DNA of 13,486 bases from NCBI RefSeq assembly GCF_000003605.2, contig NW_003130861.1, positions 7,349-20,834 on the forward strand, in the 5' to 3' direction. Source of the stretch: Saccoglossus kowalevskii (Eukaryota > Hemichordata > Enteropneusta > Harrimaniidae). Position numbers and translations under genes: made by a program. Below are positions 1 through 8,200 of this stretch, piece after piece. Under the pieces are notes generated by a model that was not told the DNA's origin, ran no database searches, and saw only the letters and a program-made list of their open reading frames with translations. Within the stretch, counting starts at the first letter, position 1. Each line of letters opens with the position of its first letter.

Positions 1-36
1 CCTTATTATTACATGTATACATCTTTTCCTTCTAAG

Positions 37-161
37 AATACACCATGGGAATACCGAAATCCATAATGTTTAGAACAGAATCAGCGAACTCTTTTGTGTG
101 GAGTCCTGTCAAACCTTGGTGGCAGCCATGTTTGTTTTTATTATTAGAGGACGCTATTTGA
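37..161 (+). CDS. Possible 3'-terminal exon, unidentified plus-strand gene
   Basis: A pyrimidine-rich acceptor (TCTTTTCCTTCTAAG) precedes two bases and 40 codons (YTMGIPKSIMFRTES, then SFVWSPVKPWWQPC) ending at TGA 159-161. The Trp/Pro-rich part is not typical of random A+T-rich DNA. AATAAA at about 297-302 could serve as poly(A) signal. The rest of such a gene would lie left of the window. Not recognised. Confidence 0.28.
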
Positions 162-590
162 AATTCGTATTTCCTAATATGATGGGATGAAAACACCCCA
201 TGAAATACCGCAAAATTACCGCATGCTGTAACTTATGGCGTTACGGTGACAGATGTACACTTTTTTAAGTTCATAAAATTTATGTACAAATGTTTTAATA
301 AAATATAGGGTTTTTAATTTTTTCTTTCAACATAAACAAGTACATTCCTGATAAAAAGTAAACTATGTGCACTGATAGAAGAGGATCCCTGATAGCTGTA
401 AACATAAACCTATAATTGCATTCAATGTATGCTGGATCATTAAAATAAGATGTATTTATCCCAAACACACATCTCTGCCATTTATGCAAGCGTATTCGCT
501 ACTAATAAAGCAATATGGTAGTCTAAATCTAGTACACAGGGTACCAAAATAGTCAGGCTTATCTTGTTTTTATACATAAATTTGTTGCAG
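162..590. other. No gene recognised
   Basis: A+T-rich; holds AATAAA near 297. A 64-codon minus-strand frame at 489-295 has no recognisable content and no supporting splice pattern. Confidence 0.5.
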
Positions 591-860
591 GTATGCCTTT
601 TAAATGCAAATGTCTACTTTACGCTAACTAGTTCTAGAAATCCCATCTCCAGGGCCCCAATTTTGGGAATTTTACAACAAGTTATTCATCTATTTAATGC
701 AAAAATGAATGATACAACCTGCTTCCTTATTTTCGATCTGAACGTGTTATCACAGCGTTCACTGCATGTTGTACTGGTTGGTTCATTAGTGGTGTCAACT
801 TTTGTGATGATTTCTTATTTTAAGCATAAGCAATTACTAAATGTGAAATTTGAAAAATAA
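591..860 (+). CDS. Possible exon, unidentified plus-strand gene
   Basis: A good acceptor (a T-rich stretch ending TTGTTGCAG) opens at 591 into 89 codons that run to TAA at 858-860. Visible content: NPISRAPILGILQQVIHLF, a segment FLIFDLNVLSQRSLHVVLVG and a hydrophobic stretch SLVVSTFVMISYF that could be a buried strand or membrane segment. It may be terminal, or may splice out at GTGAAA (843), which would leave exactly 84 codons in phase 0. The length is unusual for this A+T-rich DNA, but no family is recognised and chance is possible. Confidence 0.3.
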   Translation, partial: VCLLNANVYFTLTSSRNPISRAPILGILQQVIHLFNAKMNDTTCFLIFDLNVLSQRSLHVVLVGSLVVSTFVMISYFKHKQLLNVKFEK

Positions 861-1194
861 CTACAGTCGATGGTTTCTGAATTGGCTAACAGCTGTGTAT
901 TTACATCCCGCGTACAAAATTAAGTAATGTACAATCATCAATGCACTCCTGTTTGTTTACTTTATATGCAAATTTTTACTTAAAATCACTGCTGCATCAT
1001 AAAATTCATAGCAATTTTGGTTAATTGTGAACTCCATAAGTAAAGAATATAAAGCTGTGGTCTTTATAAATGTCTTATAAATATATATTTCTATAAATCA
1101 AAATGGATGTTATAATTCAAATTGAACAATCTCAAAATAGGATTGTGACATCAATTTTAATGCTCTTTAATATTAAAGGAAAAGACAAGACTGA
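861..1194. other. No gene recognised
   Basis: A+T-rich DNA between the possible exon ending at 860 and the foldback element; nothing structured seen. Confidence 0.6.
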
Positions 1195-1762
1195 AACATA
1201 ATTCTCCTAGATGAAAAAGCTTGGCAAATGTAAGAAAATGCAATTTACAGTTTTTTTATATCACTTTTCATTCACTAGATATTCAACTTTTTATCAGTTT
1301 ATGTAGGCCGCCATCTTGATTCTTAAAGCAAAGGATTATGGGCAAAGAGTGATATCATTACCACTGTTGTGAAAAATTGAGAAAATGACACTGTAAACTA
1401 AACTAAATTAAACTTCAAATTCGTTGAAAGTTCAGAACATTGTAGCATACATGTACCGGTACCAAACATGCTATAAATAGTTGTTATGGCAACAGAACTA
1501 TTCATTTTTGTGTTTATAGTTACATACATGAGTTATATGCACATTGAACTAATTCGTATCAGTGTTTTTCACATAAAAGTATTTATTTCAATTTTTAACA
1601 ACAGTGGATATGATGTCACACTTTACCCACAATTCTTTGCAGGAGAATCAAGATGGCAGACTACATAATACTGATGAAAATTTGAATATCTAGAAAATGA
1701 AAAAAATATAAATTACATTCTCCTACATTTGCGGAGTTCTTTCATCTTGGAATCATTATGTT
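1195..1762. mobile_element. Foldback / MITE-like element with long imperfect inverted repeats
   Basis: The left arm (about 1195-1382) matches the reverse complement of the right arm (about 1585-1762). Matched blocks in order are AACATAAT, GATGAAA, GCAAATGTA, CTAGATATTCAA, GCCATCTTGATTCT, CCACTGTTGT and AAAAATTGA. The roughly 200-bp centre has no transposase-like frame. AGACTG occurs just outside both ends (1188-1193 and 1772-1777) and may be a target duplication, although the right copy is 9 bp away from the arm. Superfamily unknown. Confidence 0.72.
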
Positions 1763-2006
1763 GGACGATTCAGACTGTAAAATTTGCTGACTGACAAATG
1801 ACATGACCTTGAACATGAATGAAAAAGCAGTTGTAAATGAGATCTGTTAATGTGGCCATATTCTAATCCTGACAGTACCTGGTGACAAACTCCGGAAGCA
1901 AAAGCTGAATATTCACCAGAATCTATGTCTTTGTGCATCGTATGTTTCAGCATTATCTTTGACGCTACACATCTCGGACAATACCTTCACTATAGAATTC
2001 ACTTAC

Positions 2007-2085
2007 ACATAAATTCTGGTGTTTTGTTAATAACCTTACAGCATAAATGTTGATACTGGCTGCTGCAGTTTTCCACCGCATCAGA
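2007..2085 (-). CDS. RRM-like gene exon 3 (probable)
   Basis: Minus-strand acceptor GTGACAG, one base plus 26 codons (LMRWKTAAAS to KHQNLC), donor GTAAGT at 2006-2001. The phase matches exon 2 and the donor is consensus, but the acceptor has a poor pyrimidine tract. Reading through the donor gives 13 more codons and a TAG at 1967-1965, so it could also be the terminal exon. Confidence 0.4.
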
Positions 2086-4083
2086 CTGTCACATAGTGTA
2101 GTCAGAGAACAAATTCTTGTTAGACTCAATGTTTTTTAATGACATAAACTTGCATAAATTTTCGCTCTAAAAAAAGTTTCCACTTTTATCCAATTAAAAA
2201 AGTTTCTACTCACCGACTCAATACTTCACGAGCTATTTCTCTCGATTTAAAGCGCACAGCAACATACAGCTTTGTTCTATCAACATTAGTTTTACAGAAA
2301 TCAAACGTGACACGACTCTTTGTTTCTCTCTCAAAAAAATTTCTATAAGAAAAACATAGAAAGAAAACAATGATTATACATGTAGGGGACAAAAATACTG
2401 AATTTGTTCTACTAGAAGCACATAGGCTAATGGAAATTACAGATGTGTTTCTATTGAGAAAATAAGTTAAATTTCAATTATTTTGCATTCAACAAATGCA
2501 ATTATTGGTTACAGGCACTTCTACTCAAGATGCACTTCAATCAATTCTTTATATCTTTTTTAGTTGCAGGTCAATGCTGTTACATAATCCTTCTTTACCT
2601 ACATAGCAAAAAAAAAATAAGCTACTTCTCATGATGTATTTTTTTATCCAACTAGGTTCTAGTTATTCACTTCGCAGCAGAAAGTACATGAAATTTGAAA
2701 TTTAAACAATGGTGGTATGATGTAAAGCCAATTGTATTTATAAATAACAAATTTTTGGCTTATTTACATAAAACAAATCATTAAATAAAATTGATCCAAA
2801 AATAAAAGTCTGTACATGTAAAATTACAGGATATTTTATTTAGTTTTATAGCAAAAAGAAATTCATTGTGTTTTGTTATACCCCAGTCTACTTTTTCCTA
2901 GAAGTGAGAACATTTTTGATTTGAAAAAACTCTAATTCTTAGCAATATAATAACGTTGTTGTCGCAGCATATATATTCACAAGATCACAAAATACAAAAA
3001 CAAATCATATAAGACTTTCAGCATAATACTTACAGAGAAAGAAAATAAATTTCTAAAAAATCATCTTGAAAACCAGTAACAGGTTTGTAGTACGTATGTA
3101 CCAAGCGCAATAACGCTTGAAAATTATTTAATGTTTAGTCACATTGTAAATAATTTCACCCCTGTGACCTTGTTTACAGCTTGAATTTTTGAATGCCTTC
3201 CTGAGTATTGAGAATAAATTTAAAAAATAATTTGTCTTGTTCCAGTATTCCTGCTAGTATTGTTTTAAAGGATCTTTTACTTTCATTATGTAGTTTAATT
3301 AGAATTTGTTCAATTCAAAAATGATTAATGTCAATATAGTTATTATTCTGTATGTATGTATGTATGTATGTATGTATGTATGTATGTATGTATGTATGTA
3401 TGTATGTATGTACAGTCTGGTAGCAGCAAACTTAGTGTATCTTGCCGCAGGCTTAAATAACCTCATGACCCCGAGTGTGTTTTACGATATGAATCAACAG
3501 TGTCCGTCTATAGCCGATATACCAAAGTCCAAGGTATATTCTATGATCAAACAACTACTGAAGCCCTAGTATAAATCGAGCTGTAAAGTGATAAATCTCA
3601 ATAAAGGTGACAATAGCTAACAGGCGATAACACTCAAATTGCTAAATTATAAAGATTTGGATAGGGAGTTTTTATTTTTGGCAGCTATTATGCAAGACGC
3701 CAAAAAAACAAAGTGTTATATATATATACATATAATGACGGAGGACACTCTATTTGATCCGAAAACAATCTCATAGTTTAACTTTCATGTCATACACCAT
3801 GAAGATCACTAAAAAAACGCGACACACCACGCGCTCTTTGCAGATTTCACAGAAAGGCATATGCGTGAATGTGACTATTTACTAAGACTTATTAGTTCTG
3901 TCATTCGGCAGCTGTGGAACGCCGAACGCAATCACACAGCACACATTCACTTATTTTCATTAAAACAAATATATACCTGATATCTTCACTGGTCACATTT
4001 CCTCCGAAACCTCGCATAAATAGCGTATGTTTACTGGTTGGAGGCACTGAAGACAGGACAGAAGAAGGAACTAAACGAGCCAT
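2007..4083 (-). CDS. Minus-strand gene with RRM-like N-terminal domain (5' exons; 3' end unresolved)
   Basis: Three exons, 4083-3977, 2342-2214 and 2085-2007, join in frame (AG|A gives Arg36, CG|T gives Arg79). The product starts MARLVPSSVL; residues 20-26 (TLFMRGF) fit an RRM RNP2 strand, NVTSEDIRNFFERET an RRM helix, and KLYVAVRF at 60-67 an RNP1 strand, so an RNA-binding fold of about 60-70 residues is likely. The spacing (GF, then V-S/T-x-E-D/E-I/V-R/K-x-F, then YxxVxF) recalls the small RRM at the front of cellular RNA-dependent RNA polymerases of the plant RDR type; this is an inference from memory, and PARP-type or other RRM proteins are alternatives. The start ATG has G at -3 and +4. 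If the donor after exon 3 is not used, the frame stops at 1965 after 118 residues. No convincing further exons were found toward position 1. Confidence 0.6.
2214..2342 (-). CDS. RRM-like gene exon 2
   Basis: Read on the minus strand: a pyrimidine-rich acceptor (TTTTCTTATAG), then one base, 42 codons (NFFERETKSR to AREVLS), CG, and consensus donor GTGAGT. Phases fit exon 1 exactly. The charged, regular composition is unlike the surrounding non-coding DNA. Confidence 0.65.
2343..3348. other. Intronic stretch of the minus-strand gene, no exon recognised
   Basis: Very A+T-rich, with many stops in all frames. I found no exon with matching splice signals on either strand. Confidence 0.55.
3349..3412 (+). 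repeat. TATG/GTAT microsatellite, 16 units
   Basis: Uninterrupted tetranucleotide repeat. In one plus-strand frame it reads YVCM repeatedly, which is a period effect. It ends at the acceptor-like TACAG of the exon that follows. Confidence 0.97.
3416..3569 (+). CDS. Probable 3'-terminal exon of an unidentified plus-strand gene
   Basis: After a TACAG acceptor the frame reads LVAANLVYLAAGLNNLM and continues to SIADIPKSKVYSMIKQLLKP and a TAG stop. Composition looks like a real, helical protein C-terminus, and AATAAA follows about 30 bases after the stop. The exact acceptor is unsure: one at 3415 follows directly on a TATG microsatellite, and another (CTTGCCGCAG) lies at about 3455. The upstream exons were not found. 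It sits inside intron 1 of the minus-strand gene, on the other strand. Not recognised. Confidence 0.4.
3599..3604 (+). terminator. Polyadenylation signal AATAAA
   Basis: AATAAA about 30 bases after the TAG that closes the exon ending at 3569; position within a base or two. It supports that exon as terminal. Confidence 0.4.
3977..4083 (-). CDS. RRM-like gene exon 1
   Basis: 35 codons plus AG, from MARLV to TSEDI, ending at donor GTATAT (read on the minus strand). A short low-complexity Ser/Pro/Val lead precedes the first RRM strand. Confidence 0.62.
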
Positions 4084-5111
4084 CTCGGTGCCTAATTCTT
4101 CTTCTCTTTGTCGACAGAGGGCGCCATCGCTGGTGACCCCTTAGTTTTGTAAGAAGTGAGCAGTTTGAGTACTCCTATGCTCTAAAACGTAACGTATATG
4201 TGAGCTAATAGACCGCAAATATATTCATATACTCCTATACATATATTAAGATATATGTTGTGGGTACGTTTATAATTTAACGTTTTCGCATTTTTCACAA
4301 ATAATTTAAAATTGCCCAGACTAGGGACATTAGCATTCTCAAGACAGCTTCACACGTGCACCGGCGTGGTTTTACGAAACTCTGCAACCATTGTCAAGGT
4401 AAATATTTTATTATAACTTGACATTCGTTGGTTTATTATGCTGTTGTTAGCCACCTATTTGTTGTGCAAACATACAGTAGCAGATATATATTCAATAGTG
4501 GCTACCTCAATCAGAAGACAGGCTAATTAACATATCAACTGAGACCCCGGAAATCATACACACTTTCTTAAACTTAGATTCCGAAAACTTGCCAAGTAAA
4601 CACAGGCATGTGCGATGTCCGGTTTATTGTTATGATCCGTGGCTCAGCTGCTCCAACCACCGTATATGCAAATTTGTTCGAATTTCATGTAAACAAACAA
4701 TGTATTTTACACGCGTTGTGTACATCGCTATGAGTTCCATATAGAACAGGACGCGGCGCAATGAACACCGCACTTGTAATAAAATGAAAGATAACAATGT
4801 ACAGATAATACACATAAACAAATGTTCCGGTCACACTCACGTTTAAATGGTTGACCCTTTAATAACAACGTAGCATACTTCAGTCGTTCGTCCATTCCTC
4901 CCATTGCACTGTTTTACATCACACAGCCGTTAAAAATGGACAGTGGAATTTTTAAAAATGTACCGCAGTACTAATTTTAGCACAATAAAAAAAAAAAAAA
5001 ACAAGTTCTGTGGCAGCATTTTCAATAATAATAATATATTTATACTATTTTTTTATGACCACTTTGGCGAACATGCATTTCTGCAGAAATACAAAGAAGA
5101 GCCTGGAAACC
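4084..5111. promoter_or_regulatory. Divergent intergenic region between the minus-strand RRM-like gene and QNG1
   Basis: The two start codons face away from each other with 1,028 bp between. The stretch must hold both leaders and probably both promoters. A perfect E-box CACGTG is at about 4353, close to a small GC-richer patch (ACCGGCG), and an A run is near 4986-5000. No TATA box is placed convincingly. The assignment rests on gene layout, not on a recognised promoter. Confidence 0.45.
4936..4974 (+). promoter_or_regulatory. Possible upstream ORF in the QNG1 leader
   Basis: A 12-codon frame (MDSGIFKNVPQY, stop TAA) with AAAA before its ATG lies about 135 bp before the QNG1 start. It would only matter if transcription begins upstream of 4936, which cannot be seen from the sequence. 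Confidence 0.25.
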
Positions 5112-5213
5112 ATGTCAGAAATACTTACACCGAGGGAATCTGGGAAATTTATTGCTGACAATAGTATAGATGTCAAGATTAAGAGAGATGGAATAGAGAA
5201 AACTGCAGCTATT
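5112..5213 (+). CDS. QNG1: QNG1 coding exon 1
   Basis: Encodes residues 1-34 ([10 protein letters not shown] to TAAI). It ends in phase 0 at ATT followed by the consensus donor GTGAGT. This is the N-terminal segment that carries the PRES motif of the family. Confidence 0.9.
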
Positions 5214-8200
5214 GTGAGTATGGCAATCATTAGAAGAAAAAAATTTTATTCCGAAAATGAAATTTAAGAAATTAATCTGAAAATCTTGAATTTAATTGGT
5301 ATATTACATGCCTTTCATATATGCGATACAATGGTTTAAAAAACAAAAACTTATAAGGTATTTTGAAGAAAGAAATGAATGAATGCGATTAGCAGTGTCA
5401 TTTAGTCGGAATGATCTAAATAAATCACAGAAAGTGAGACAGAAGAAATGTTTTCCGTTTGTTTGTGATGCTGAGAGACGATGGTGCAAGTACGATACAC
5501 AAATGACAAATGGTTGTCTTTCTCAGAGCACTACAATAGTACATACATACAAAGACCGTTTTTTGGGGGGGTAAAAAACGCTACATAAATTATTAATTTG
5601 GACATAATTCATCATCTTTTAGTTTGTTTTTTTCACTCCGTAAGTGCATTATATTTTTTAAATGTAATGATTATATAATAAAAAGCAAATATTATTGACC
5701 ATCCGAATTTCCTATCTTTTAAGCCAGACTTTTATTATTCCTTGTTTCGCGAACCCACCGAATGAACAGGAGCCGAAAATGAAATAAAAATATAATTTTA
5801 TTTCAGCGTAGTTTCTCGCGCCCGCCGACTTGTAAGCGCAAAAAAATGCTAAAAAAATGTTATTTTTATCTTCATTTTTTTACCACCCGCCGCATAACAA
5901 ATCCAAGTTGCATTTTCGTGAGAGTGTCATGATCAAAGTACCGAAGTCTCGTGCAGATGAGAAACAAGGTTATACATGGAATAAAATTTTATTTCATTTC
6001 TTCTCTCCGATGACTGATCTCACTTACAATTCTTTGAGAATCACACAAATCTAATGGGAAAAAAAGAATTAATTTTTTTCGCCCTTCTCAAAAAAATTGC
6101 CTTATAAAAACTCGCGAAACAAGGAATAAACAAGTCATTGAAATTGAAATGACACAGTCCCTGTTAAATTAAGTTCTCTTTGTGCTCGTCATATTAAAGT
6201 GAAGGGGTTGTCGCGAGCGTGTCCTTGAAAATTAAGTTCCAAGTGGCGTATACAACAGATTGTTTATTTACATGAAAACACGTGTTCCGTGTAGTAGTAA
6301 TATGGCCAAAAATAAAAACAGCCGTTATTCGGCCATCTTTGATCTGATTATGAAACACACTGATATTTATAATGTATGTGCCAATAAATACAAATGAAAA
6401 TTGTACATAAATTGTGGAAATATACTGTGGAATACTTTATTTTCGCTGGAATTAATTTTCGCTGAAAAGGCTGTCAATCGGCCATCCTTGACCAGATTTT
6501 GAAACAAGTTGTCATGGACATGCATCCTAACATGTATAAAGTACATGTATATGCCAAATTTGAATGAAAACTGGCAGAGCACGTCCAAGATACCGCATAA
6601 AAAACAAAAAAACAAAAATGCCTGCCAGTCAACCATCTCTGATCCAATTGCGAAATAAATTGTCATGGACATGTATCCTAACATGTATGATCTATGTACT
6701 AAATTTGAATGACAACTGACAAAGCATGTCCAAAATACAACATTTTCAAAAAACAAGATGGCTGCCAGTCGGCCATTTTGAATCAAATTGCCAAACCACT
6801 GCATGTACATATGTCCCACATAAGGTACTAGGCACATGCAAAGAATGAACGGAATCGGTCCACAAGATTCTGAAATATGACTCTGGACAGACTAAGAGAC
6901 GAACGGACGGACACACGAACGGACGGACACACTCAAGAACTCACATATAGTCGGGGACATGTATCCTAACATGTATGATCTATGTACTAAATTTGAATGA
7001 AAACTGACAAAGCATGTTCAAAATACAGCATTTTCAAAAAACAAGATGGCAACCAGTCGACTATCTTTGATCCAATTGTGAAATAAATCGTCATGAACAT
7101 GTATCCTAACATGTTTAATCTATGTACCAAGTTTGAATGAAAACTGTCAAAGCATGTCCAAAAAACAAGATGGCTGCCAGTCGGCCATTTTGAATCAAAT
7201 CGCTAAACCACTGCATGTGCATATGTCCCACATAAAGTACTAGGCACATGCAAAGAATGAACGGAATCAGTCCAAGGGTTTCTGAGATATGACTCCGGAC
7301 GGACGCATGGACGCACAGACGGATGGACGTACGGAGACCGAATTATAAGTCCCCGTTTTCGGACTTCGTCCGAACAGGGACTAAAAAAGTCTGGCCTTAG
7401 ATAGACATGTACATAAAAGAGGGATAGAATATGCCGTTTTATTTGAAACTTACATAATACACAGTTGATAATTCATTTGTAAAAAAAGACACAAAAATAC
7501 AGAAATGTAACAACAAACTAAAATAAATCTAACATTTGAAAAATAAAATTCGCCTAGATGCTATAAATCCTCCATGGAAATAAGCTGGTAGTCTGGAATT
7601 TATGTATATATATATTACTGCTGGAATTATATTAATACACTCTTACAAAATAAAGCATAGAATTTTTCATCCTCACACTTGTACCACATTGAAATCAAGG
7701 AGATTATCATCATTTAGACTGTTCTATACTCCTATACTGACCCATTCTAACTGGTAGGAAATGGAAGGCAATTCTGAATTCACTTCATGCCAATCTGTGA
7801 TTTCTATTTTTAATACCATCTAAATAGTGCTGAAATAAAATTTTATTTGTGATCTGTTTTACTAACTCAACAACATTTTGACATATGAAGTGCCATTTTA
7901 CCATAGGAGCCAATGGTAAATTGCTCAGAAGTCACAATTTTGATTGAGGGGGCGGGGGCAATTTGGAGGAATACATGGTAAAATATACAAATATAAATTG
8001 GGACCAAGAAACCGCCCAGGGCAATTTTTCGGCAGTTTTTTAAGGTGTTATTTCAATCTTTTCTGATGCCTAAAAGTTTTGCCGTAGTCATTGACTTATT
8101 TATTGCAACTTGCGTGAATGGGTTAGCTTCGTTTCGTTTCGCTGTAAATAATGTTAAATTATTCTTTAAATGCTCAGTTTATCTTTTGAAAACAACTATT

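Noticed and set aside
1756-1953. 65-codon minus-strand frame, tested as a fourth exon of the RRM-like gene
   Set aside because: The CGTCAAAG acceptor gives a stop in the phase required after exon 3, and the donor would be the poor GTACTG; the lower end also overlaps the foldback arm.
3306-3412. YVCM repeat protein read through the TATG microsatellite
   Set aside because: A tetranucleotide repeat is open in this frame by its period alone; the coding-like sequence starts after it.
3914-4144. 76-codon plus-strand frame opposite exon 1 of the RRM-like gene
   Set aside because: The minus-strand reading has the RRM motifs and in-phase splicing; this is its shadow.
5010-5111. 34-residue N-terminal extension of QNG1 from ATG 5010
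   Set aside because: Hydrophobic, A+T-driven sequence; the family normally begins just before the PRES motif, which ATG 5112 gives.
5857-6054. 65-codon frame inside the MITE
   Set aside because: Entirely within a non-autonomous element, no transposase motif.
6367-6837. 156-codon minus-strand open frame, the longest in the window
   Set aside because: It lies wholly in the tandem array and its peptide repeats with the DNA period (for example GRLAAILFF and VDWQAFLFF); read as a chance product of the repeat.
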